DNA from: a virus
Virus record (IMG/VR): IMGVR_UViG_3300034082_004767
Location: 1-49,903 of that record
Reading direction: 5' to 3' (one strand)
Length of the DNA: 49,903 nucleotides
Shown here in pieces: positions 40,607-48,041 of the stretch. Positions within the stretch are counted from its first letter, which is position 1. Every line of letters starts with the position of its first letter. Below the pieces are notes generated by a model that was not told where the DNA came from, did no database searches, and saw only the letters and a program-made list of their open reading frames with translations. The position numbers were made by a program, and so were the translations under genes.

Positions 40607-40779
40607 ATAGTAGATGCTGGTATCGTTATAATGTTTTCAATAATTTTTACAAGTTTCTCTCTTTGTTCTTCACTGAGATTCGTATTTGCGAAAAATAATT
40701 CAAGATCTTTTAAATCCGATTCTTTTATTTTTCCTTTAAGTTGATTTGCTTTTGTCGTGATTTCCATTTTAGTTTCCAT
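40603..40779 (-). CDS. Small helical protein, 58 aa
   Basis: ATG 40779 (or ATG 40767) to TGA 40605-40603; 58 residues such as METKMEITTKANQLKGKIKE and NLSEEQREKLVKIIENII. The ATGA overlap with the next gene supports translation. The sequence before the start contains three near-identical TTTTAGTTTC(C/T)A units, a small local duplication that also creates the alternative ATGs. Function unknown. Confidence 0.62.
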   Translation of the reverse strand: METKMEITTKANQLKGKIKESDLKDLELFFANTNLSEEQREKLVKIIENIITIPASTI

Positions 40780-40792
40780 TTTAGTTTCTATT

Positions 40793-41419
40793 TTAGTTTT
40801 TAAGTATTGATTCTATTTTAATATCTCTTTTCCATTCTACTGGAGCTTCCTTTTCAATAATACGCATTATTTCCGATTTATTGAAAAAGAAAGTAATTTC
40901 TTTATTTGGTTCATATGAGTATATTATAATTTTAGTTAGAAGATTAGGACTTATTCTTATAGATATATTTTTAAGAGATTTTGAGACAAAGTGAGTTTCA
41001 TAGATTGTGTGTAGTTCAATGTTATTTAAAGCATCTTCTTCTTCTTCATCGATGAATTGACTTGGTGTAAACCAAATAGATTCTAAAAACTCAGTAACTC
41101 TTTGGTGTCTTGTTAGTATATCAGAACTATCTGTTTCAGTATCATAATATGTAGTGATAGATGGATAATCTAAAATTATTTCAGAAGAATCAATGATAAA
41201 AAAATCAGTGTTTAAAATAGATTCTATTTTATGATTTCGTATTTCACTTTTTGTCACAGGCCGGTTGAATAAATGTATTTGTTGAGCATCATATATACAT
41301 GTTGTTTCAGATGTTTCTTTACTTAATTCTCTAGCATATTCAATTATCTCAACCGTAGGTCTTTTATCTGTATTAATTATCGATAACTCTTTTATTTCTC
41401 CTTCTTCAAATTCTTCCAT
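40793..41419 (-). CDS. Hypothetical protein, 208 aa
   Basis: 208-residue acidic protein; mixed alpha/beta (TTCIYDAQQIHLFNRPVTKS; ITKIIIYSYEPNKEITFFFN-like strand pair near the end). No recognised family. Begins 13 nt after the RlaP-like gene stop and so is cotranscribed with it. Confidence 0.66.
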   Translation of the reverse strand: MEEFEEGEIKELSIINTDKRPTVEIIEYARELSKETSETTCIYDAQQIHLFNRPVTKSEIRNHKIESILNTDFFIIDSSEIILDYPSITTYYDTETDSSDILTRHQRVTEFLESIWFTPSQFIDEEEEDALNNIELHTIYETHFVSKSLKNISIRISPNLLTKIIIYSYEPNKEITFFFNKSEIMRIIEKEAPVEWKRDIKIESILKN

Positions 41420-41432
41420 GTTCTCAGTTTAT

Positions 41433-42662
41433 TTATTTGTAAATTTCCTTTCTGATTTTTATAAGAATGTTCTCGATGAAATTTCTATCAATAAAATCTG
41501 GTAAAGTTGAATTTTTGAATTTTGTTTCAATATCAATCATATTTGATTCTACTCTATCAATAAGTGTCTGTAGATCTACTCTTCCTTTTCTTATATCTAT
41601 AAGTTCTCCAAAATTAGGTCTTCTTACAATTATTCCTTTTCCTTCTGAAATTTCATTTGCCATTTCCATGAGTCTTACGCAGTGCATCATGTTCTTTCCA
41701 TCAATCATTTGATTGTGATCTTTAACATCAATCCATCTTGCCTCATTTCTTTCTTCAATCCATTTTTGATATGAAGCCCATTCCTTACAGTGTTGTGTAT
41801 AACCATCTCTATTGTAAGTAATTATGCAAATAGGATTCATTCCTTTTGGAATAGATGAAAGTCTAAGTTGATTAGATTCAGAAACAGATACTCCTTCTCC
41901 TGATTTAACAATTCCTTTAAATCCAAGTCCAAACTCCCAACCAGATTTTTTTACTATATCTCTTGTTATATTTCTACTATCCACGGGAACCATTTCAGAG
42001 AAGCAATTGTGAGCAACTTTATCATAAAATACTGTATAAATATTTCTAGCATTAGGAACATTCACAACACCACAGAATTTTTCATCATATTTTTTTCCAG
42101 TAGAGAAAAAATGTGATATACTTGCGACATTCGGACCTTCGGTTATATTCCAAATTTTCCAAGGAATAGACTTATCTCCTTCAATAACATAGGTAAAATC
42201 AAGTATATCTTTTTTATCAACTCTTTCTTTTTCCCAATTTTGTTTTTTATTTTGTCCCTTGGCCTTACTCACTTGAGTTTTTGCATATCCTCCGAAAGAA
42301 TTGGCACATTGTTTAGTGATGAACTTATCAGAATTATTAAGAATCTCGTCAAAGATAGGATGTTTGTAAATCACACAATCCTCTGGAGAATTAAGAATTT
42401 CTAGAATGGTTGGATTGTTCTTTTCAAGTAGTTCAAGAAACCTTTTTATCTCATAGATAACAATATCGTTTTTATCATCGTTGATTTGTTCAACATATGA
42501 CATGCCATATATTGAATCTTGAGATTGTATAAACACCCCAGTATAATCAGTGTCGGATTCTGGTAGATTTGTTTTATACGCGTGTGATCCACGGATAACA
42601 AGATAAAGGGGAAGAGATCCTGGTGATTTCTCTTCTATTAGTTTTATTAGTTCTTCTTTCAT
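41433..42662 (-). CDS. RlaP/YcgL-type nucleotidyltransferase, 409 aa
   Basis: ATG 42662 chosen; a longer frame to 42722 would run into the next gene. YLVIRGSHAYKTNLPESDTDYTG is the nucleotidyltransferase core (G-S-x(n)-D-x-D), with Asp pair in SDTDYTG, and IYEIKRFLELLEKNNPTILE follows as in the PF10127 family linked to RNA repair. The middle and C-terminal halves (WEFGLGFKGIVKSG, MMHCVRLMEMANEISEGKGI) match the T4-like phage version. It probably adds or transfers nucleotides to RNA ends. A TATATTTG box lies 5 nt before the ATG. Confidence 0.8.
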   Translation of the reverse strand: MKEELIKLIEEKSPGSLPLYLVIRGSHAYKTNLPESDTDYTGVFIQSQDSIYGMSYVEQINDDKNDIVIYEIKRFLELLEKNNPTILEILNSPEDCVIYKHPIFDEILNNSDKFITKQCANSFGGYAKTQVSKAKGQNKKQNWEKERVDKKDILDFTYVIEGDKSIPWKIWNITEGPNVASISHFFSTGKKYDEKFCGVVNVPNARNIYTVFYDKVAHNCFSEMVPVDSRNITRDIVKKSGWEFGLGFKGIVKSGEGVSVSESNQLRLSSIPKGMNPICIITYNRDGYTQHCKEWASYQKWIEERNEARWIDVKDHNQMIDGKNMMHCVRLMEMANEISEGKGIIVRRPNFGELIDIRKGRVDLQTLIDRVESNMIDIETKFKNSTLPDFIDRNFIENILIKIRKEIYK

Positions 42663-42667
42663 TTTTA

Positions 42668-42675
42668 CAAATATA
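42668..42675 (-). promoter_or_regulatory. Bacteroidota-type -7 box, 5 nt before start codon
   Basis: Minus strand reads TATATTTG, five nt (TAAAA), ATG 42662. Fourth example of the short spacing in this window. Confidence 0.45.
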
Positions 42676-42679
42676 AGAA

Positions 42680-43165
42680 TTATTTCCTTATGTATAGATT
42701 TTGTACCATCTGAAATCCCCAATATATCAATAATGAAATATTATTTACGAAAAGTGTTATTTTTAGAGATCCTACAAAAATGGATATAATTATGAAAATA
42801 TTTGTTGTTATCACCAATAATATTGTTTTATCTGATAGATCCGAAAGTATAAAGTATTTAAATTTTGTTTTGATACATTCAAATCGGTTTTTATTTATAT
42901 GATTTATTTTAATTTCTCTATTACAAGATTTGCAAGTTGATAACTTATTGTGTTTTAATGAGAAAATTTTAGGAGTCAAATTAAATTTCCCTAATAATTC
43001 TAAGTGTTCTTCAACACTACTATACATTTTTTCATTGCAATTGAAGCAATTGAGATTGTTTCTAATATTAGAAAGTTTGCTCATCTCATCGTTTTTGAAA
43101 ATTTTATATCTCCATAGTGATACAATTATTGGTAGTACTACAATTGAAAAAACCAGATTTATCAT
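42680..43165 (-). CDS. Membrane protein with zinc ribbon, 161 aa
   Basis: N-terminal transmembrane helix (MINLVFSIVVLPIIVSLW), then a cytoplasmic zinc ribbon with CFNC near residue 40 and CKSC near residue 79, then two C-terminal hydrophobic helices (TILLVITTNIFIIISIFVGS; FVNNISLLIYWGFQM). No family recognised. Possibly an early host-takeover membrane protein, but nothing in the sequence shows this. Confidence 0.7.
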   Translation of the reverse strand: MINLVFSIVVLPIIVSLWRYKIFKNDEMSKLSNIRNNLNCFNCNEKMYSSVEEHLELLGKFNLTPKIFSLKHNKLSTCKSCNREIKINHINKNRFECIKTKFKYFILSDLSDKTILLVITTNIFIIISIFVGSLKITLFVNNISLLIYWGFQMVQNLYIRK

Positions 43166-43168
43166 ATT

Positions 43169-43588
43169 TTATTTTTTAGATAGTTTTCTAGCACATTCGG
43201 GACCAAGTCCTGTTTCTATCGATTCTGGAACAGTAAGTGGTCTTGAACATCTTCCACATCTTCCCTCGTGCCATATTTCAACTGATTTATTAAGATTTCC
43301 TTGTAATAGTTTTTCAGTGACATATGAAAATACATTCGCACTTTTAGATTCAAGCGATATTTTAGATTTTTTTGAGTGTTTATAGGAAAAATCTTTTGTA
43401 ATTATTCCAATAAAAGTGAATTGATCTGGATTTGTCAGTACATTCACAAAATAGATATCATCAGTTTTGTGTTTAGTTACTTTATAGGTGAACCTATTTT
43501 CTGTTTTCGAGTTTTTAAGTGTAAATATAGATCTTCCAGCAGTTATGAAAGAGATTGCAGATTCGTGATTTACTATTCCTATATTCAT
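43169..43588 (-). CDS. DUF6011-like zinc-ribbon protein, 139 aa
   Basis: ATG 43588 (MNIGIVNHES) is preferred over an upstream TTG because a TATATTTG box lies 4 nt before it. The C-terminus GRCGRCSRPLTVPESIETGL followed by GPECARKL is the DUF6011 zinc finger found in many phage proteins. The N-terminal 90 residues form a beta domain (GRSIFTLKNSKTENRFTYKV). Function unknown. Confidence 0.78.
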   Translation of the reverse strand: MNIGIVNHESAISFITAGRSIFTLKNSKTENRFTYKVTKHKTDDIYFVNVLTNPDQFTFIGIITKDFSYKHSKKSKISLESKSANVFSYVTEKLLQGNLNKSVEIWHEGRCGRCSRPLTVPESIETGLGPECARKLSKK

Positions 43589-43592
43589 ACTA

Positions 43593-43600
43593 CAAATATA
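43593..43600 (-). promoter_or_regulatory. Bacteroidota-type -7 box, 4 nt before start codon
   Basis: Minus strand reads TTTTTTG-TATATTTG-TAGT-ATG for the DUF6011-like gene. Confidence 0.45.
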
Positions 43601-43648
43601 CAAAAAAGGATTTAAAAATAAAATATATAAAAGAAAAATAATTTTATT

Positions 43649-44167
43649 ATGATTATAAAAAAATATGAAAAGTTTTTGGAATCTATCGAAGATGGTTACT
43701 CAGAAGAATTTGATAAGAGATTCAATGAATCAGAAAAAAAAATTGAACAAATTCTAAATTTATCAGATGAGTGGGTTCGTGAAGAATTAATTCCTATGTC
43801 AGATTCTGAATTGGATGTAATATTAAACACTCTTAAAAAAGAAGAATCTTATACTGATGATAAACAATATTCTTTTAACAGTATATTTGACGTGACTGAA
43901 TATGATTTACTTGGTTATATAAGTGATATGATTGATGAATTTGATTATATTGAGATGAATATTGTATCTGATAATGAAAAACAATTCTCAATTGAGTTAC
44001 ATTCTACGGACACTAATCAAGATCTTAAAAGTGAATTCAAATGGTATAAAGAGAATGTTTCAGATGAATTGAAAACTCAACTTCTAAACGTTCATAGCTT
44101 GAATTTATTCTCTGAAAAGTTTGATGAGGAAAAAAATAAAATAATTATTAATGTCAAAAGATCTTAA
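43649..44167 (+). CDS. Acidic protein with leader, 172 aa
   Basis: Starts MIIKKYEKFLESIED, a leader variant. The rest is strongly acidic and helical (EWVREELIPMSDSELDVILN; VTEYDLLGYISDMIDEFDYI). Ends with a basic IIINVKRS. No recognised domain. It is followed 20 nt later by another leader-bearing gene, so two probable head cargo proteins lie in tandem. Confidence 0.68.
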   Translation: MIIKKYEKFLESIEDGYSEEFDKRFNESEKKIEQILNLSDEWVREELIPMSDSELDVILNTLKKEESYTDDKQYSFNSIFDVTEYDLLGYISDMIDEFDYIEMNIVSDNEKQFSIELHSTDTNQDLKSEFKWYKENVSDELKTQLLNVHSLNLFSEKFDEEKNKIIINVKRS

Positions 44168-44187
44168 AAAATAAAATTTAAAAAATA

Positions 44188-44367
44188 ATGAAACATTTAG
44201 ATAATTTTGATCAGTTCATTTCAGAAAGCTATAATAAACCTCGCAAAGGAATGAAACGCAGGTGGTCAACTAAATATAAAAAGTCAATTAATTGCAACAA
44301 CCCATCTGGTTTTTCACAAAAGCAATATTGTAAAAGAAAAAGAAAAGGTGGTAAATACAAATCTTAA
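44188..44367 (+). CDS. Small very basic protein with leader, 59 aa
   Basis: ATG 44188 to TAA 44365-44367. MKHLDNFDQFISE-S has the leader and a clean I-S-E site. The remaining 46 residues are highly basic (KPRKGMKRRWSTKYKKS; YCKRKRKGGKYKS) with SINCNNPSGFSQKQYC, a Cys-containing motif I have seen at the end of small T4-like phage proteins. After cleavage it would be a protamine-like peptide, well suited to bind DNA in the head. This is the best small candidate for a T4 internal-protein counterpart. Confidence 0.75.
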   Translation: MKHLDNFDQFISESYNKPRKGMKRRWSTKYKKSINCNNPSGFSQKQYCKRKRKGGKYKS

Positions 44368-44373
44368 ATTTTA

Positions 44374-44697
44374 TTAACTTAAATCAAACATTTGCTCTTT
44401 GATAATATCTCGTATTATTATGGCTTCTTCATAATTCTCATCAAAGACATGTATTTCTAAAACTTCTTTTAGAACATCTAAAACAATTTCATTTGGTATA
44501 AGTTCTACAAAAAAAGGATCAAATTCATACACTCTTTTTGCAATAATATCTACATAATCATTTGACCATAGTTCATTTACTACAATCGCTCCATTTTCTC
44601 TTGTTAATTCAAAATCTGGAGAAAGATCATATTCATAAATTAGATTATGAAATTCAGTGAAGCTGAATTCTGGCAAATCGTCAAAGTTTCCTATCAT
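44374..44697 (-). CDS. Small acidic protein with UVR-like C-terminal motif, 107 aa
   Basis: 107 residues. The C-terminus (FDENYEEAIIIRDIIKEQ) resembles the UVR interaction motif of UvrB/UvrC and Clp-related proteins. The N-terminal part is acidic (NFDDLPEFSFTEFHNLIYEY). A minus-strand AATATATAATAT box lies just before the ATG. Function unknown; the motif suggests protein binding. Confidence 0.62.
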   Translation of the reverse strand: MIGNFDDLPEFSFTEFHNLIYEYDLSPDFELTRENGAIVVNELWSNDYVDIIAKRVYEFDPFFVELIPNEIVLDVLKEVLEIHVFDENYEEAIIIRDIIKEQMFDLS

Positions 44698-44707
44698 ATA
44701 TTATATA

Positions 44708-45403
44708 TTATTTTCTTAGAACATTGTATAAAAGCCAACTGTCATTTATATCTTCATGTGGCTTTGGTATATTTTTTAAAGTAAGAATCTCATTTTTTAT
44801 ACTCTTTAAATAATCTGACCAGTCATCTTTAATGCTTGTATTTTCTATTATTGATCTTGCCATATCAATTTTATTGAATTTTCCACCAGGTATTCCAAGA
44901 TTATTTCTCCACTCATATTCAACTCTTTTTATTTTCTTACCTATTTCTTTTACAATAGGTTGATAAGTTAATTTACAAGATTCCAATTTAAGTGTTGATG
45001 GCGATAAAATAATAACATCATTTGTTACATTGTCCAATATTTTCTTTCTCAATAAGGTTGAAAAAGTTACTAGATCTATTAAATCTCCTTGGGCAGAGCT
45101 AAAGCTAAATCCTTCTATTCCTACTTTTGTATTTTTTTCTGAATCTATTTTTGATAGTATATCAGATATAATTATATCACTTATTTTATCATAATCATTT
45201 AATTTAATGATTTCACCTTCAGAGTAGTTTTCGAATTTTCTATAATTAATGAATTTGAATTCTGCAAATTGTTCTGCTGATTTGAACCATTTTGACATAC
45301 CGGTTTTATTATAAACTGACGATTCTCTACAATAGTTGATTATATCACCATTTACAACAATAGCAGTTGATATTAAAGATGGATCTATTGATACAATATT
45401 CAT
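44708..45403 (-). CDS. RuvC-like nuclease (RNase H fold), 231 aa
   Basis: MNIVSIDPSLISTAIVVNGD has the first catalytic Asp (Asp7), TKVGIEGFSFSSAQGDLIDL the catalytic Glu97, and the C-terminal HEDINDSWLLYNVL the last Asp pair (218, 221). This is the order of RuvC-type Holliday junction nucleases; several phages use such enzymes instead of T4 endonuclease VII for branch removal before packaging. Its promoter box TTAATATATA is 4 nt before the ATG. Confidence 0.8.
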   Translation of the reverse strand: MNIVSIDPSLISTAIVVNGDIINYCRESSVYNKTGMSKWFKSAEQFAEFKFINYRKFENYSEGEIIKLNDYDKISDIIISDILSKIDSEKNTKVGIEGFSFSSAQGDLIDLVTFSTLLRKKILDNVTNDVIILSPSTLKLESCKLTYQPIVKEIGKKIKRVEYEWRNNLGIPGGKFNKIDMARSIIENTSIKDDWSDYLKSIKNEILTLKNIPKPHEDINDSWLLYNVLRK

Positions 45404-45407
45404 ATTT

Positions 45408-45417
45408 TATATATTAA
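45408..45417 (-). promoter_or_regulatory. TTAATATATA promoter box for the RuvC-like gene, 4 nt before start codon
   Basis: The plus strand reads TATATATTAA; on the minus strand this is TTAATATATA-AAAT-ATG. Confidence 0.55.
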
Positions 45418-45450
45418 TAAACTTATTTTCTATTTTAAAATACAATTCAA

Positions 45451-45915
45451 ATGAAAAATAAAACTAAAAAACTAAAAAAATTAATAAATTCCTCAATAGA
45501 ATCCTCAATAGATGCCATATATAAAAAGTCACCAAGTCCTAGACCTGATATTTTCCATTCTAAATTGTCTGATCTTGAGAAGAAAATGATAAAAAATATG
45601 GTAATTGGTTTATCATCAAAAAAAGATATCTTATCAATTCAAATTTCTGATGATTCTATAAACATATCAGGAGAATATTCTTCAAAATATTTAGAAATTA
45701 ATATTCTAAAAAAATCAGGAATAAGTTTTAATTTACAATCATCAAAATCTAAAAGATTTTCTTTTTCTTATGAGAGTGCCTATGATGATCTATTAGATGA
45801 GGTAAAAAAATCTATGCAAGAATCAGATATGATAAATCTCGTTGATGTTTATCAAGAAGTAATGTCAGATTTTAAACTTCTAAGAAAATCAAATTTAGAC
45901 AATCTATTGAATTGA
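45451..45915 (+). CDS. Hypothetical protein, 154 aa
   Basis: Lys/Ser-rich protein with a basic N-terminus (MKNKTKKLKKLINSSIESS) and a beta-rich middle. No recognised domain. Convergent with and abutting the ankyrin gene (stop codons adjacent). Confidence 0.62.
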   Translation: MKNKTKKLKKLINSSIESSIDAIYKKSPSPRPDIFHSKLSDLEKKMIKNMVIGLSSKKDILSIQISDDSINISGEYSSKYLEINILKKSGISFNLQSSKSKRFSFSYESAYDDLLDEVKKSMQESDMINLVDVYQEVMSDFKLLRKSNLDNLLN

Positions 45916-48039
45916 TCAAAGTCCGTCTTTAAGTGAGTTATAGTTTATACTTACATAATAATTATATAAACTTCCGTATTGATCAACAACTTCCTTGTAA
46001 GTTGCATTTCTTTTAGTAACCATCCCATCTTTGTTGAAAATTCTGTATCCTGAATCCTTTGGAGTTATTTTTCCACTATCTATAAATGACTGGAGTTCTT
46101 TAAGAATTACTACTCTTTTTTCAGCTGGTAAGTGGTTTGAGTGACCTAACCAGTTCATCGATTGTTCTAATATATCAGATGTTATAGCGTTTTCAATTAT
46201 CCATAGAACACATTTTTTATTCTCACTTTCATAAGCCCAAGCAAGGCAAAGTCCACTATTCTCTCCTAATTTTGCACCTGATTCAGAAAGAGCTACAACA
46301 ACTTCATATAAACCTTTTTTAAGTGCCAATCTTATGCCAAATCCATTTTGGAAGTTCGGATCAAGACCATTTTCTAAACAGAACTTAACAGCATTGTAGT
46401 CTCCAATAAGTGTTTTGAATACAGTTCTGGATAACTCTGCTCCATATTTTATAAGTATTTTTAGTATTTCAAATGCTAAGGTGGAATCTTCAATTTCTTC
46501 AATTCTATTAACTGTAGCTTCGTTCTTCTTTCTTAAATTTGGAGATGCTCCGAATTCGAGAAGGTATTTTACTTTCTCAATATCCCCTTCTTGTACCGAA
46601 TGGTGTAGAGCAGCGCCATCTCCAGCATTGACATCAGCACCATCTTCTGTGAGAAGCTTTTTAAGCTCAGATAATGTTTTACCTTTCTTAACAATTTCTC
46701 GGTTAGCAAGTACTCTTTTTCTTTTCAACTCTATTAACTCTTTTGACATTGGTTCTAGGTTTGAAAAGAGATCATCTGATATAACATATTGATTTTCCCA
46801 TTCTTTTAATTGTGATTTAATAGATGAAGAGAATCCACCATCATCTTTTAAGTGACATGCGGTAATTGATGAATTCGTTCCTATTGTTATTCCTATAACA
46901 GATTTTGTATCATAAGAAGGTAGGTTAAAATTATAGATATAGTATTGTCTTGTATTTTTATCTTCTCCTCCAACATAAGAGTTCCACTGGTGCAGAGAGT
47001 CTTTTATACAATGTCTTGTGTGCGAATTCAACATCTGATTGGCCTGGAATGATAGTACCTCAAGTATCAATATATTTGACTCATCAAACACTACTTTGAC
47101 ACCATAATCTCCATACATTTCATTACACTTTTCAATTTGTTCATAGAATTTAACAGTTTCGGTATTTCCTATATTTTTAAGATAGTTTTGTGCAGATTTT
47201 ATAAAGTCCCTTATGATCTCATATCTAAACATCTGACCAGTGTATATTTTATCACCAGCTTTATATTCCTTTCCTCTTATAGTCATATCTACGTTAACTA
47301 CCTTTAACTCACCAAAGAATAATTTCCATAATTTTTCCTGAACATCGGAATTTATTTTACCATTTTCCATTCCAAGTTGTGAGAAAGCAAGTGCAATATC
47401 ATCAATTTGTTTTTTAATAACTGGTGGTTGACTTGCATAATCGGTTTTTAATTTAGGAGTAAATTCGTTATATACCTTTTTAACAGATTTATATAAAGCA
47501 ATATTTTCCAAATCATCTGCAAGTTGCTCAGAATTGTTTGGTACATTAGGATCTATATAATTAGCAATTGATCTTCTTATAAGTGGTTTATTATCCGATG
47601 GATTCTTTGCATTTAAAAGGTCCCTACTTTCTTGTAGTTTTGCGAATAGGCTTTGCAATTCTTCAACTGGAGTTTTTTCAATTAACATAAAATATGTGAA
47701 CATATGTGCCCATCCAAGATTCTTATCACCTAATATGTCTCTTACTGTTTTTAAAACCTCACTTCTTTCTGCTTTCTGTTTTTCCTCAGGTGTTAAAGCG
47801 TTTTCTTTGAATTTTTCTTTTGCTGCATTTTGAATATCACCTGGAAGTTCCTCGAACCTAAATATATCACCTTCTTTATTGAATAGGAAAAGTCCAGAAG
47901 GATCGGTCTCATAGTTTTTTGTTATAGACTTTACAGATTTAAATGTCTGGTAAGTATCTCTAAGAACTTTTTTAGCACCATCTAAATTTTCATTTACTCT
48001 AAAATCTTTAGTGAATTGTGAGTATCTTATTAATTTCAT
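45916..48039 (-). CDS. Large leader-bearing protein with ankyrin repeats, 707 aa
   Basis: Starts MKLIRYSQFTKDFRVNE-N, leader with V-N-E site. Residues 20-320 are helical and unrecognised. Residues 335-405 form a conserved block (NSHTRHCIKDSLHQWNSYVG, GITIGTNSSITACHLKDDGG). Residues 455-600 carry ankyrin repeats (LLTEDGADVNAGDGAALHHS; VKYLLEFGASPNLRKKN; FCLENGLDPNFQNGFG). Ankyrin domains bind host proteins. If packaged, it would be a large effector delivered at infection. It is followed on the same strand, in order, after two other leader genes. Confidence 0.8.
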   Translation of the reverse strand: MKLIRYSQFTKDFRVNENLDGAKKVLRDTYQTFKSVKSITKNYETDPSGLFLFNKEGDIFRFEELPGDIQNAAKEKFKENALTPEEKQKAERSEVLKTVRDILGDKNLGWAHMFTYFMLIEKTPVEELQSLFAKLQESRDLLNAKNPSDNKPLIRRSIANYIDPNVPNNSEQLADDLENIALYKSVKKVYNEFTPKLKTDYASQPPVIKKQIDDIALAFSQLGMENGKINSDVQEKLWKLFFGELKVVNVDMTIRGKEYKAGDKIYTGQMFRYEIIRDFIKSAQNYLKNIGNTETVKFYEQIEKCNEMYGDYGVKVVFDESNILILEVLSFQANQMLNSHTRHCIKDSLHQWNSYVGGEDKNTRQYYIYNFNLPSYDTKSVIGITIGTNSSITACHLKDDGGFSSSIKSQLKEWENQYVISDDLFSNLEPMSKELIELKRKRVLANREIVKKGKTLSELKKLLTEDGADVNAGDGAALHHSVQEGDIEKVKYLLEFGASPNLRKKNEATVNRIEEIEDSTLAFEILKILIKYGAELSRTVFKTLIGDYNAVKFCLENGLDPNFQNGFGIRLALKKGLYEVVVALSESGAKLGENSGLCLAWAYESENKKCVLWIIENAITSDILEQSMNWLGHSNHLPAEKRVVILKELQSFIDSGKITPKDSGYRIFNKDGMVTKRNATYKEVVDQYGSLYNYYVSINYNSLKDGL

Positions 48040-48041
48040 TT

